From contig NZ_CP030048.1 in the NCBI RefSeq assembly GCF_015291665.1, positions 4,092,001 through 4,156,000 on the forward strand: 64,000 nucleotides of DNA, in the 5' to 3' direction. Each line of letters begins with the position of its first letter. The stretch's first letter is position 1. The notes beneath the pieces were generated by a model, which saw nothing but the letters and a program-made list of their open reading frames with translations, was not told the origin of the DNA and made no database searches. Below are positions 46,694 through 56,133 of the stretch, in pieces. A program made the position numbers and the translations under genes. Origin of the DNA: Bradyrhizobium sp. CCBAU 53338 (lineage in GTDB: Bacteria; Pseudomonadota; Alphaproteobacteria; Rhizobiales; Xanthobacteraceae).

Positions 46694-48158
46694 TGACCGG
46701 TTTCTCCATACGCGGCTCCCAGCCGCCGCCGAGCGCCTGATACAGGCTGACGATGGCAAGAAGGCGTGCAAGCTGCGCTTGCGACAGAGTGTCTTCGGCC
46801 TGGAATAGCGTCAGCTGGGTGTTGAGCACGGTCACGATATCGGCCGTGCCGGCACGCAACTGCTGCTCGGCAAGGTCGAAGGCGCGCCGCGAGGCGTTGA
46901 CCACGTCGCGCTGCAATTGCAACTTGATGGTGGTCTGCTTGATTGAAAATAGTGCGTTGTCGACGTCGGTGAAGGCCTGAACGATGGTCTTGCGGTAGGT
47001 CTGCAGCAACTCATCCTGCCGCGCCTTGGCGTATTCGAAATTGCCGAGGATCTTGCCGCCGTCGAAGATCGGCTGGGCCGCGCTGCCGACGAGCTGGAAG
47101 AACGCCGCATGCGGCTGGAATAGCGAGACCAGCGCCGAGCTCTGATAGCCGCCGTTGCCGGTGAGCTGGATGGTCGGAAAGAACTGCGCGCGGGCATTGC
47201 CGATGTTGGCGGTGGCGGAGGCAAGCTGCGCCTCCTGCCGGCGGATGTCTGGCCGTTGCGTCAAGAGCTCCGACGGCAGGCCGGGCGTGACGCGCGGGAT
47301 CGCGATCCTTTCAAGCGAGCCGCCTGCAAGGCGGACGCTCTCCGGCGGACGCGAGACCAGCACCGCGAGCGCATTGGTGTTCTGGTCGAGCGTCTGGCGC
47401 AGCGGCGGCACCAGCGCCTTTTGGTTGGCGAGCACGCTCTCCTGCTGCGCGACGTCGAGGTCGGTCCCCGTCCCGGCCTTGCGGCGCTCGCGGATGGCGT
47501 CGAGGATACGCTGGGCGCTGGAGATATTGCGCTGCGCGGTGCGCAGGCGGTCCTGCGAGGATAGGACCTGGAAATAGGCATTGGCGACCGCCGCCAGCGT
47601 CGTCAGCGCGACGGTGTCGCGGTCGAAGCGGCTGGCATGGGCGGTCTCCTCCGCCGTCTGCAGCGCGTCGCGATTCTGGCCCCAGAAATCGAGCTGGTAG
47701 CTGGCGCTCAGCGACGCCTGGTAGTTGACGACCTCACGGCCGCCGTTGGTGAGCCCCGACGCCGAGGAGCCGGACGTGCGCGAATAAGCCTCCTGTCCCG
47801 TTCCCGACAGGCTCGGCAACAGCGCCGCGCCGGCCTGGCGCGCCTGGGCGTCGGCCTCGACGATGCGCGAGACCGCGGCGGCGATGTCGAGGTTGACGGT
47901 CTGCGCCTCTTCCATCAGCTGCGTCAGCTCCGCCGAACGGAAGCCACGCCACCAATCCAGCGTCGGCGGTGCATCGGCCTTCCCGGCGTATTTGTATTGC
48001 GTGGGGACATCGAGCGCGGGATCTGGAAGATCCTGCGTGAGCACGCAGGCGCCCGAACTGGAAGCAAGGCACAGTACGGCCACAGCACGCAGCGTGCGGG
48101 ACGCAGACTTCAGGAATGGCCGCCTGACGACGGCCGGAACCCGCTGTGTCACATCCAC
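46683..48158 (-). CDS. NodT-type outer-membrane efflux lipoprotein
   Basis: This is a 491-residue TolC-superfamily channel with a lipoprotein signal: RAVAVLCLASSSGAC, with the lipid-bearing Cys at about residue 38. Family landmarks are DWWRGFRSAELTQLMEEA, NYQASLSASYQLDFWGQN, SRPPESVRLAGG, LTQRPDIRRQEAQLASATANIGNARAQFFPTIQLTG and FDGGKILGNFEYAKARQDELL. It is the outer-membrane part of the pump, placed first in the operon. Start is GTG at 48158 or, with better spacing to AGGGG, GTG 48152. Confidence 0.93.
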   Translation of the reverse strand: MDVTQRVPAVVRRPFLKSASRTLRAVAVLCLASSSGACVLTQDLPDPALDVPTQYKYAGKADAPPTLDWWRGFRSAELTQLMEEAQTVNLDIAAAVSRIVEADAQARQAGAALLPSLSGTGQEAYSRTSGSSASGLTNGGREVVNYQASLSASYQLDFWGQNRDALQTAEETAHASRFDRDTVALTTLAAVANAYFQVLSSQDRLRTAQRNISSAQRILDAIRERRKAGTGTDLDVAQQESVLANQKALVPPLRQTLDQNTNALAVLVSRPPESVRLAGGSLERIAIPRVTPGLPSELLTQRPDIRRQEAQLASATANIGNARAQFFPTIQLTGNGGYQSSALVSLFQPHAAFFQLVGSAAQPIFDGGKILGNFEYAKARQDELLQTYRKTIVQAFTDVDNALFSIKQTTIKLQLQRDVVNASRRAFDLAEQQLRAGTADIVTVLNTQLTLFQAEDTLSQAQLARLLAIVSLYQALGGGWEPRMEKPVNAL

Positions 48159-48553
48159 CCCCTGCCGGGCAGATCATGCCGCCGCCGCGCGGTCGGATGA
48201 GCCGATTCGCGGGCGGACGTCGGGAGGCCTTGATCTAACTCGTTCACAGCATGGTGCTTTCTGCGGAACATGACGACGATACTAGCCGGGCGTGGAACTG
48301 CGGGACAGTCCCGCACCTGCGAAGCGCACAGCAGAACGCAGCGCAGTCGAGACCATCGAAACACAAGATGTGCCTGTCTTGCAGTGGTTTCTTCCACCCC
48401 AGAAAAGTTCAGAAACCGAACCAAGCTTACCAAGATTTCATGTGATATTGCAGCCACAGTTGCACCGAAGCCGCAGAACCAAGGCCACACTCCACTGAAA
48501 CCCGCGCCGCAACGCACCGTAGCTTGTCCACCACAAGGCAGGGGCACTTACGC
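48159..48553. promoter_or_regulatory. 395-bp divergent intergenic region with a palindrome
   Basis: The region separates the efflux operon (minus) from the fatty-acid cluster (plus) and must hold both promoters. It contains a perfect palindrome TGCGGGAC-A-GTCCCGCA at 48299-48315, a plausible operator. I see no gene in it: the ORFs are short and lack starts. It is A/T-richer than its flanks between 48360 and 48480. Confidence 0.4.
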
Positions 48554-49867
48554 ATGCGCATCGCGGTCATCGGAACAGGCATCGCCGGCAACGCGGCGGC
48601 CTGGACGCTCTCCCAGCGCTATCCGGTGACGGTCTATGACCGCGAGCTGCGCCCCGGTGGCCACAGCCATACCGTCACGATCGATTACCAGGGCTCACCG
48701 GTTACGGTCGACATAGGCTTCATCGTCTACAACGAGCTCAACTATCCTGATCTGACGGCGATGTTCGCCCATCTCGAAGTCGAGACGGTCGCAAGCTGCA
48801 TGAGCTTCGCGGTGTCCGCCGATGGCGGTCGCTTCGAATGGCGCGGCGGCGGCAACGATTGGTGGGCGACCGGGGCCGGCCTGTTTGCTCAACCCAGCAA
48901 TCTGCTCTCCCCATCCTATCTGCGGATGCTCTCGGAGATCCCGACGTTCGGCCGGCAAAGCATCGACGACCTCCGCGACGGCCGCCTGACCGGATTGACG
49001 CTCGGCGACTATTTCGGTGAGCGGCGATTTTCCCAACGGCTGCTGACCGACTATCTTGCGCCGATGGGCGCTGCGATCTGGTCGGCGCCCGCACGCGAGA
49101 TGCTCGCCTTTCCGGCCGAGAATTTCGTTGCCTTCTTCGACAATCATCGCCTGCTGCGTTACGACCGGCCGGTCTGGCGCACGGTCAAGGGCGGCAGCCG
49201 GCACTATGTCGACCGGCTCCAGGCTGCGTTCAAGGATCGTATCCGGCTCGGCTGTGCAGTCACGTCGGTCGAACGCTCCGCACAGGGCGTCGTCGTCCAT
49301 GACAGCCACGGCCGGCACGAGTGCTTCGACCACGTTGTGATCGCAGCCCATAGCGATCAGGCGCTCGCGATGCTGTCCGACGCAGACAAGCGCGAGCGCG
49401 AGATCCTCGGCGCGATCGGCTATTCCCCGAACAAGGTCTATCTTCATCGTGACACAAGGCTGATGCCGAAGCGGCGGCGCGCCTGGGCGTCGTGGAATTT
49501 CCTGCGCTGGCAGCGTGAGGGAGATGCGATGAACGACGTCGCGGTGACCTACTGGATGAACAACCTGCAGGGCATCGATGCCGGCAAGCCTTTGTTCGTC
49601 AGCCTCAATCCGCCGTTCGAACCCGCGCCGGAGCTCACCTTCGGCCAATATATCTGTGAGCATCCGCAGTACAATGCCGCCGCCTTTGCCGCGCAGAAGC
49701 GGCTCGCCGAGATCCAGGGGCAGCGGCACATTTGGTTCTGCGGCGCCTGGACCGGCTATGGCTTTCACGAGGATGGCCTGCGCTCCGGCCTTCGCGTGGC
49801 CGAGGCGCTCGGGGCGACCGCGCCCTGGCGCGCGGCGCCAGTGGAACTGGCAGAAGCTGCAGAGTAG
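48554..49867 (+). CDS. FAD-dependent oxidoreductase linked to cyclopropane fatty acid synthesis
   Basis: This is a 437-residue flavoprotein. The Rossmann dinucleotide motif VIGTGIAGNAAAWTLS is at residues 5-20, the second FAD segment ELRPGGHSHTV follows, and FCGAWTGYGFHEDGLRSGLRVAEALG closes the FAD site. The family (amine-oxidase fold, COG2907-like) is regularly encoded beside DUF1365 and cyclopropane synthase genes, as here; the reaction is not established and is probably on an acyl chain. ATG 48554 begins MRIAVIGTG. The next gene starts 4 bp after the stop. Confidence 0.9.
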   Translation: MRIAVIGTGIAGNAAAWTLSQRYPVTVYDRELRPGGHSHTVTIDYQGSPVTVDIGFIVYNELNYPDLTAMFAHLEVETVASCMSFAVSADGGRFEWRGGGNDWWATGAGLFAQPSNLLSPSYLRMLSEIPTFGRQSIDDLRDGRLTGLTLGDYFGERRFSQRLLTDYLAPMGAAIWSAPAREMLAFPAENFVAFFDNHRLLRYDRPVWRTVKGGSRHYVDRLQAAFKDRIRLGCAVTSVERSAQGVVVHDSHGRHECFDHVVIAAHSDQALAMLSDADKREREILGAIGYSPNKVYLHRDTRLMPKRRRAWASWNFLRWQREGDAMNDVAVTYWMNNLQGIDAGKPLFVSLNPPFEPAPELTFGQYICEHPQYNAAAFAAQKRLAEIQGQRHIWFCGAWTGYGFHEDGLRSGLRVAEALGATAPWRAAPVELAEAAE

Positions 49868-49871
49868 CGCG

Positions 49872-50708
49872 ATGGTGACGACAGCCCTTTCCTCAACCGA
49901 TGCCGCCGCACTTTATTTCGGCGATGTCATGCATGCGCGCCTGAGGCCGATGGGTCATCGATTCAGCTACCGCGTCATGAGCCTGCTGATCGATCTCGAC
50001 AGGCTGGATGAGGCTGACGGTCAATCGGCGCTGTTCGGGGTCAACCGCGGCGCGCTCTACAGTTTCCACGAGGCGGACCACGGTCCGCGCGACGGCTCCT
50101 CGCTGCGCGCCTATGCAGAACGCTGTGCCGCCGCTGAAGGCATCGACCTCTGCGGCGGCAGGGTCGAATTGCTCTGCTATCCCCGTCTGCTCGGCTACGG
50201 CTTCAATCCGCTCTCGGTCTATTTTTGCTATGGTGCCACCGGCGCGCTGGCGCTGATGATCTACGAGGTCCGCAACACGTTTGGCGAGATTCATCCGTAT
50301 ATCTTGCCGGTCAAGGCAGGCGAGCTGAGCGATGCCGGCCTGCGGCAGCAGCAGGACAAGCTGTTCTACGTATCGCCCTTCCTGCCGATGGCAATGCGCT
50401 ACCGTTTCCGCGTGCTGCCGCCGTCGGGTACGGTCAAGCTGCGCATCCTGGAGACCGACCGCGACGGCCCGCTGCTCGCGGCGACCTTCAACGGCCGCCG
50501 CCGCGCCCTGACCTCGCGGGCGCTGCTACGATCGTTCTTCGCCCTGCCGCTCCTGACCCTCAAGGTGATGGCGGCGATCCACTGGGAAGCGCTGCGGCTC
50601 TGGCTGAAGGGCGCCCGGCTGGTGCCACGACATGATGCCGCAGAGCAGCGTAACGGCAAAACCGCCTTGGCGCGCGGCCAAACGCACCCCTATATTAGAA
50701 ATCGCTGA
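49872..50708 (+). CDS. DUF1365 family protein
   Basis: This is a 278-residue protein of unknown biochemical role. Family features: YFGDVMHARLRPMGHRFSYRVMSLLIDLD near residues 16-44, LLCYPRLLGYGFNPLSVYFCY near 99-119, and YEVRNTFGEIHPY. A hydrophobic stretch near 233-250 (LLRSFFALPLLTLKVMAAIHW) suggests membrane contact. It lies between the FAD oxidoreductase and the cyclopropane synthase, an arrangement repeated widely in proteobacteria, so a part in the same lipid modification is likely. Confidence 0.9.
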   Translation: MVTTALSSTDAAALYFGDVMHARLRPMGHRFSYRVMSLLIDLDRLDEADGQSALFGVNRGALYSFHEADHGPRDGSSLRAYAERCAAAEGIDLCGGRVELLCYPRLLGYGFNPLSVYFCYGATGALALMIYEVRNTFGEIHPYILPVKAGELSDAGLRQQQDKLFYVSPFLPMAMRYRFRVLPPSGTVKLRILETDRDGPLLAATFNGRRRALTSRALLRSFFALPLLTLKVMAAIHWEALRLWLKGARLVPRHDAAEQRNGKTALARGQTHPYIRNR

Positions 50709-50790
50709 CCGTTTGCGGGGCGCGCTCGGGTTCAGCATAGACGCGGGAGGGGCGCGCGCGGCTGGCGGTCGGACAGCATCCGTTGAGCTC

Positions 50791-52032
50791 ATGGATCTGC
50801 CGATGTCGAATGCCATTTCCGTCGCGCCTGACGACGTCGAAACAGTGCTTGCCGACCTGCCGCGGATCGTTCGCCTTGCACTGACCTTTGGGGCACGGCT
50901 GCGTCGCGGAACGCTCGATGTCACTCTGCCCGATGGCCGCGTGATCCGGCTTGGCGGACACGAGCCGGGTCCGAATGCCGCCATGCGCCTGCACAACTAC
51001 AGTTTCGCATCGCGCCTCATCAACGGCGGTGACATCGGCATTGCCGAAGCCTATCTCGCCGGCGATTGGGATACGCCTGACCTGACGCAGTTTCTCTACC
51101 TGTTCTGCGTCAACCACGATCTGATCCAGGCCATGCTGCACGACAAGCCGCTGATGCGGTTCGTGCAGATGGTGCAGCACTGGTTCAACCGCAACACGCG
51201 GCGTCAGGCGAGACGCAACATCCACGCCCATTACGACATCGGCAATGCGTTCTACTCGGCCTGGCTCGATCCGAGCATGACGTATTCCTCGGCCCTGTTC
51301 GAGGAATCGACCACCGACCTTACGGCCGCACAGACCAACAAATATCGCCGCCTCGCCGAGGCGCTCGATTTGAAGCCGGGACAAAAGCTGCTCGAGATCG
51401 GCTGCGGCTGGGGTGGCTTCGCCGAATTCGCCGCCAAGACCTTCGGCGCGCACGTCGTCGGCCTCACGATCTCGACCGAGCAGCGCGACTTCGCGCAGCG
51501 GCGCATCTTTGAGGCGGGTCTCGCCGAACAGGTCGAGATCCGGCTTCAGGACTATCGTGACGAGCGCGACCGCTACGACCGGATCGCCTCGATCGAAATG
51601 ATCGAAGCGGTCGGCGAGGCGTTCTGGCCGCGCTATTTCGCCCAACTGCGTGACCGGCTGTTGCCGGACGGACTGGCCGGGATCCAGGCCATCACGATCC
51701 AGGACAAGCTTTTCCAGGGCTACCGCCGCGAGGTCGACTTCATCCAGCGCTACGTCTTCCCCGGCGGCATGCTGCCCTCGCCCGCGGTGCTGAAATCGCT
51801 CGGGGACAGGTTCGGCGTTCCTGTCATCCGCGAGCGCATCTTCGGGCAAGATTATGCCAAGACGCTTGCCACCTGGCGAAATAACTTCCGCGCGGCCTGG
51901 CCGGGCCTGGTGCCGCTCGGCTTCGACGACCGGTTCCGGCGGCTCTGGGAGTACTATCTCGCCTATTGCGAGGCCGGATTCCTCTCCGGCAATATCGACG
52001 TCCGGCAGGTCATCTTCGCAAAGCAGCAATAA
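50791..52032 (+). CDS. cfa: Cyclopropane-fatty-acyl-phospholipid synthase
   Basis: This SAM-dependent enzyme adds a methylene bridge to cis double bonds of phospholipid acyl chains, a stress-related membrane change. The 413-residue protein has RQARRNIHAHYDIGNAFYSAWLDPSMTYSSALF, the SAM loop LLEIGCGWGGFAEFAA (about residues 201-216), IEMIEAVGEAFW and FIQRYVFPGGMLPS. ATG 50791 (MDLPMSNAIS) is used; ATG 50803 is also possible. The open frame further upstream overlaps DUF1365 and is ignored. It is the third gene of the cluster. Confidence 0.95.
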   Translation: MDLPMSNAISVAPDDVETVLADLPRIVRLALTFGARLRRGTLDVTLPDGRVIRLGGHEPGPNAAMRLHNYSFASRLINGGDIGIAEAYLAGDWDTPDLTQFLYLFCVNHDLIQAMLHDKPLMRFVQMVQHWFNRNTRRQARRNIHAHYDIGNAFYSAWLDPSMTYSSALFEESTTDLTAAQTNKYRRLAEALDLKPGQKLLEIGCGWGGFAEFAAKTFGAHVVGLTISTEQRDFAQRRIFEAGLAEQVEIRLQDYRDERDRYDRIASIEMIEAVGEAFWPRYFAQLRDRLLPDGLAGIQAITIQDKLFQGYRREVDFIQRYVFPGGMLPSPAVLKSLGDRFGVPVIRERIFGQDYAKTLATWRNNFRAAWPGLVPLGFDDRFRRLWEYYLAYCEAGFLSGNIDVRQVIFAKQQ

Positions 52033-52060
52033 GAGTTTACGCCCTCGCCTTGTGTGGCCG

Positions 52061-52081
52061 GCGACCCTACTTTAGGGTCGC
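52061..52081. terminator. 9-bp perfect hairpin between cfa and cysK
   Basis: GCGACCCTA and TAGGGTCGC pair exactly around CTT, 29 bp after the cfa stop and 35 bp before the cysK start. No U run follows. It may end the fatty-acid operon or sit in the cysK leader as an operator. Confidence 0.45.
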
Positions 52082-52115
52082 GCCCACATCGTGAACCAGC
52101 CGGTAATTGCCTGAC

Positions 52116-53150
52116 ATGACCATAAAAAACGACGTTGTCGAAGCCATCGGCAACACCCCGCTCATCAAGCTCAAGCGCGCCTCCGAGCTCACCGGCTGCA
52201 CCATTCTCGGCAAGGCCGAGTTCATGAATCCCGGCCAGTCGGTCAAGGACCGCGCCGGCAAATGGATGATCCTGGAGGCCGAGAAGCGCGGCGAGTTGAA
52301 GCCGGGCGGCCTCGTGGTGGAAGCGACCGCCGGCAACACCGGCATCGGCCTTGCGGTGGTGGCGAGCGCGCGCGGCTATCGCACGCTGATCGTGATCCCG
52401 GAGACGCAGAGCCAGGAGAAGAAGGACTTCTTGAAGCTGTGCGGCGCCGAGCTGCTGGAATCGCCGGCACTGCCCTATTCCAATCCGAACAACTACCAGC
52501 ATGTCGGCCGCCGCCTCGCCGACGAATTGCGCAAGACCGAGCCGAACGGCGTGCTGTTCGCCGACCAGTGGAATAACCTGGACAACGCCAAGGCGCATTA
52601 CGACTCGACCGGTCCCGAGATCTGGGCGCAGACCGGCGGCAAGATCGACGGCTTCGTCTGTTCGGTCGGCAGCGGCGGTACGCTCGCCGGCACCAGCCGT
52701 TTTCTGAAAGAGAAGAGCAAGGACGTCCGGATCGCCTGCGCCGATCCGCACGGCGCCGGCATGTTCGAGTACTTCAGGACCGGCACCGCCAAGGCGACCC
52801 CAGGCGATTCCATCACGGAGGGCATCGGCCTCGGCCGTGCGACCGCGATCGTCGAGAGCGCGAAGGTCGATGATGCCTATCTCATTCCCGATGCCGAAGC
52901 CGTCACGACGATCTACGAGCTGCTCCAGCACGAAGGCCTGTGCCTCGGCGGTTCCACAGGCATCAACATTGTCGGCGCGATGCGGCTCGCCAAGCAACTT
53001 GGGCCGGGCAAGACCATCGTCACCATTCTCTGCGATTCCGGCAGCCGCTATCAGTCGAAGCTGTTCAACGCCGACTTCATGCGCGCCAAGAACCTGCCGG
53101 TGCCGGAATGGCTGGAGAAGCGCAGCAACATCAAACTGCCGTTCGTCTAG
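52116..53150 (+). CDS. cysK: Cysteine synthase (O-acetylserine sulfhydrylase type)
   Basis: This is a 344-residue PLP enzyme that makes cysteine from O-acetylserine and sulfide. The PLP lysine is Lys44 in NPGQSVKDRAGKW, the substrate loop is EATAGNTGIGLA, and the phosphate loop is VGSGGTLAGTS. The C-terminal part has CLGGSTGINIVGA and LCDSGSRYQSKL. ATG 52116 (MTIKNDVVEA) is used. It is slightly longer than E. coli CysK, and a cystathionine-beta-synthase-like activity cannot be excluded. It converges on the DUF805 gene with an 8-bp gap. Confidence 0.93.
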   Translation: MTIKNDVVEAIGNTPLIKLKRASELTGCTILGKAEFMNPGQSVKDRAGKWMILEAEKRGELKPGGLVVEATAGNTGIGLAVVASARGYRTLIVIPETQSQEKKDFLKLCGAELLESPALPYSNPNNYQHVGRRLADELRKTEPNGVLFADQWNNLDNAKAHYDSTGPEIWAQTGGKIDGFVCSVGSGGTLAGTSRFLKEKSKDVRIACADPHGAGMFEYFRTGTAKATPGDSITEGIGLGRATAIVESAKVDDAYLIPDAEAVTTIYELLQHEGLCLGGSTGINIVGAMRLAKQLGPGKTIVTILCDSGSRYQSKLFNADFMRAKNLPVPEWLEKRSNIKLPFV

Positions 53151-53158
53151 CCAAGGCC

Positions 53159-53704
53159 CTAGCCCCAGGTCGGTCGCGTCGTGCCTTGAGACACGCGCGC
53201 AAGGCGCTCGTCCGACGTCGACGTCTTGCTGGCCGCGCGCGCGGGCGGCTCGAACGGGTTGGTGAAGTCGCCCTCGGCCCCCGGCCAGAACGTGAGGGCG
53301 AGCAGCAGCGCGACATTGACCAGCCCGCCGACCATCGTGCCCTGATGCTCCTGCCCCATCGCCCAGGCCGGAAACCGGCCGGCCACGACATGATCGACGA
53401 ACATGAGCGCGATCCAGGCCGGGATGACGCAGACCGGATCCCAGCCGATATCGCGGATTCGCATCGATTGCAGCATGACGGTCGCTAGGCCAAAGAAGAT
53501 CATCGCGGCGATGATGGCCCTGTTATGTGTAAGGTCCTCGGGGCGCACCATACTCGGCGACGTCGTGCGCAGCACCGCCATCGCGATCGCAAAGCAGATC
53601 GCGGTCATCACGAACGCCAGCGCGATCGTAGCGAAGAAAAAATGTAGTCGCCCGAGCCGGGCGTTGAGGCCGAATACGAAACCGAGCATCTGACGCACCC
53701 CCAT
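53159..53704 (-). CDS. DUF805-like integral membrane protein
   Basis: This is a 181-residue protein with four hydrophobic segments at about residues 20-45, 64-82, 88-105 and 122-140. The opening FGLNARLGRLHFFF and the segment MLQSMRIRDIGWDPVCVIPAW match the DUF805 pattern (R-x-x-F near the start and R-R/I-L-H-D-like in the middle). The function is unknown. The C-terminal 35 residues are polar and cytoplasmic. The start may be 53704 or 53689. Confidence 0.78.
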   Translation of the reverse strand: MGVRQMLGFVFGLNARLGRLHFFFATIALAFVMTAICFAIAMAVLRTTSPSMVRPEDLTHNRAIIAAMIFFGLATVMLQSMRIRDIGWDPVCVIPAWIALMFVDHVVAGRFPAWAMGQEHQGTMVGGLVNVALLLALTFWPGAEGDFTNPFEPPARAASKTSTSDERLARVSQGTTRPTWG

Positions 53705-53819
53705 TCGGGGCCCACATGCGCGGACAGAGCTTTCGGACGCATGAAGCGAGGGGCTGTCGTGCGCCGCATGGTTTGGGGTCGGCGACGGAATTGCGTAAAC
53801 TTTTACGGGTCTGCCCCGT

Positions 53820-56042
53820 CTACGGGGTCATCGACGCACAATAATCGCGCCAGAACTGGCGATAGCCCGCCTCGACCCTGCCGGCGTAGATCTCGACATT
53901 GCCGGCGGGCGAAGACGCAATCCGGGCAGGCAAGCTCGCGCGCAGCTTCGCGAGTTCATCCGGCTGCGCCGCGAATTTGCAGGCGATCGCGGTATAGCCA
54001 TCGTCGTCTTCGGCCACCCAGTCGTTGAGGCCGACGGCCGCCACGATCGAGGCGCCGGCGCGCGAGGACGACGCGTTGCCGAGCTTGGCGACGACGGGAA
54101 CGCCGGCATAGAGCGATTCCCACGTGCTGATGCCGCCATTCTGCGGGAATGGATCGAGCGAAATGTCGACCTCGGCAAAGGCCCGGAGATGCTCGTGGCG
54201 CGGGGTCATGCCCAGGCAGGTGATGTCAGCCTCGGCAATCCCGTGCGCCACAAATCGCGCGAGCAGGCGCTGGCGCACCAGGGGATCATCGAGCAGCGTG
54301 TGCTTCAGGATGATTTTCGATCCCGTGACCTCGCGCATCAATTTCGACCACACCCGAATGGCGTCGTCCGATATCTTGTTGATGCGGTTGAACACGCCGA
54401 AGGTCACATAACCATTGCGGAGCATCGGAAGCTCCGACGTCGGCACATCCAGGATGGGATCCAGCGTGTTCAGGCACGGCAGGTCGTAGACCTTTTCTGC
54501 CAACAGATGGCGCGCCGCCTGCGGAATGAAGACCGTATCCGCAAGCACGTAATCCATGGTCTGAAGGCCCGTGCCCGACGCATGTCCGAAGGCCGTGACC
54601 TGGATGGGGGCCGGCTTGCGTGCAAAGACAGGAAGCCTGTTGCCGGTCGTATGGCCCGATACGTCGACCAGGATATCGACGTTGTCGGCCTGAATGCGAT
54701 CGGCCAGTTCGTCATCCGACAGCTGCCAGGCATCGACCCAGACGTCGGCCATTTGCCTGAAGCTGGCGGTCACCTCGTCCTGGGTCGACGAGCACGCGTA
54801 GCAGACGATCTGGAATTTGGCGCGATCGTGATGGCGCAAGACCGGCAACAGCGCGAACGCCGCCGAGTGGTACCAGAACTCGGCCGAGACATAGCCGATG
54901 ACGATCCGCCTGTCCGGATCAAGCGACCTCGGTGAAAGCGTCCTTTGCGTAAATCTGGTGCCGACCGCATTCCACCACTGCTTTCGCGCGGCCTGCTGGA
55001 CCGCGAAATCGGCATCGGCGAGAAAGTCCAGAAAGAAGATCTTTCGTCCGATCAAGTCCGCATTCGGCGCAATGGCCACCGCAGCGTCGAGCAGTTCGAT
55101 TGCGGACGCGATCTCGCCCTGGTTTGCGAAACAAGCGCTCAGCAGCGCCATCGCGACCGCAGAGCGCGGATTTTCCTCGAGCAGCGTCGTGCAGGCCAGC
55201 ATGGCCTGCGCCGTATTTCCCAGGTTGAGCGAGACCTGCGCCTTGCCCTGCAAGGCCACCTCGAGCCTGGGGGACATCGCCAGCGCTGCGTCGAAATCCG
55301 CCGCCGCCTGTTCGAACCTCGACAGTTCGAGATTGACCCGTCCGCGGTTCGCCAGGATCTTCGCCGACCCGGGCCTGAGCGCGAGTGCCGCCTCTAGCGC
55401 GCTCTTCGCCTCGTCGTAGTTCTTGAGCTCGATATCGACCAATCCCTTGCCGACGAGCGCTTCCACATGCCGCGGCTGAAACAGCAAGGCGCGCTCGAAG
55501 CTTTGCCTGGCGCGATCGAAGTGCTGTAGTGCCAGCTGCGCCAGGCCACGATTGCACAGCGCATCGACATGGTCGGGCTTCAGCTCGATGGCACGGTCGT
55601 AGAGTTCAATGGCCGGCTCGACCTGGTTCAGGTGCAGCAAAGCATTGCCGAGATTGGCCAGAGCCATCGGGAAGCTCGGCTTCAGCGCGATGGCTTTCTC
55701 CAGAAACGTGCGGGCTTCCTCATACTGCCCAAGTGCGAAATGCGTCGCGCCGAGATCGGACAAGGCCTGCGCCGAGCGCGGGTCGACGGTCACGGCCTGC
55801 TCGAGAGCTTGTTTGGCTGCCTCGAAGTGCTGCCCTGCGAACGCGCACAAGCCGAGCAGGTGCAAGGCGCCGAAATGCTCCGGGAGCTCATTCAGGATCT
55901 GGCGGCAGAGCGCCTCGGCCTCAGCATGCCGGCCCTGGCCAAAGGCCGTGTTTGCGGCGGAGATGAGGGCTTCCGCCTGCTTCTTGAATTTCTTCTGCAA
56001 TCGCGCGTTCTGGAACGCACGCGCGCCGGCGCTGCTCTGCAA
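53820..56042 (-). CDS. TPR protein with O-GlcNAc-transferase-type C-terminal domain
   Basis: This is a 740-residue protein. Residues about 20-330 hold roughly nine tetratricopeptide repeats (for example ALSDLGATHFALGQYEEARTFLEKAIALKP). Residues about 350-735 are the SPINDLY/OGT glycosyltransferase-41 domain: RIVIGYVSAEFWYHSAAF, DILVDVSGHTTGNRLPVFARKPAPIQVTAFGHASGTG, VTFGVFNRINKISDDAI and DPFPQNGGISTWESLYAGVPVV. It probably transfers a sugar to protein; in alphaproteobacteria some relatives modify flagellin. No ATG occurs near the start, but TTG 56042 follows GGGGAGAG at 5-bp spacing, so I accept TTG. Confidence 0.9.
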   Translation of the reverse strand: MQSSAGARAFQNARLQKKFKKQAEALISAANTAFGQGRHAEAEALCRQILNELPEHFGALHLLGLCAFAGQHFEAAKQALEQAVTVDPRSAQALSDLGATHFALGQYEEARTFLEKAIALKPSFPMALANLGNALLHLNQVEPAIELYDRAIELKPDHVDALCNRGLAQLALQHFDRARQSFERALLFQPRHVEALVGKGLVDIELKNYDEAKSALEAALALRPGSAKILANRGRVNLELSRFEQAAADFDAALAMSPRLEVALQGKAQVSLNLGNTAQAMLACTTLLEENPRSAVAMALLSACFANQGEIASAIELLDAAVAIAPNADLIGRKIFFLDFLADADFAVQQAARKQWWNAVGTRFTQRTLSPRSLDPDRRIVIGYVSAEFWYHSAAFALLPVLRHHDRAKFQIVCYACSSTQDEVTASFRQMADVWVDAWQLSDDELADRIQADNVDILVDVSGHTTGNRLPVFARKPAPIQVTAFGHASGTGLQTMDYVLADTVFIPQAARHLLAEKVYDLPCLNTLDPILDVPTSELPMLRNGYVTFGVFNRINKISDDAIRVWSKLMREVTGSKIILKHTLLDDPLVRQRLLARFVAHGIAEADITCLGMTPRHEHLRAFAEVDISLDPFPQNGGISTWESLYAGVPVVAKLGNASSSRAGASIVAAVGLNDWVAEDDDGYTAIACKFAAQPDELAKLRASLPARIASSPAGNVEIYAGRVEAGYRQFWRDYCASMTP

Positions 56043-56133
56043 GGTCGCTCTCCCCGGGGATGGCCGGTGGAGAGTCTAGCTGATTCGCGTCTCTCGACGG
56101 CTGGGCGGCCGCGCCCCCGGGATGTCCCCGATA

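Noticed and set aside
39318..46696. Long + strand open frames of 677 and 983 codons
   Set aside because: They are antisense shadows of the RND permease genes, without domains or credible starts.
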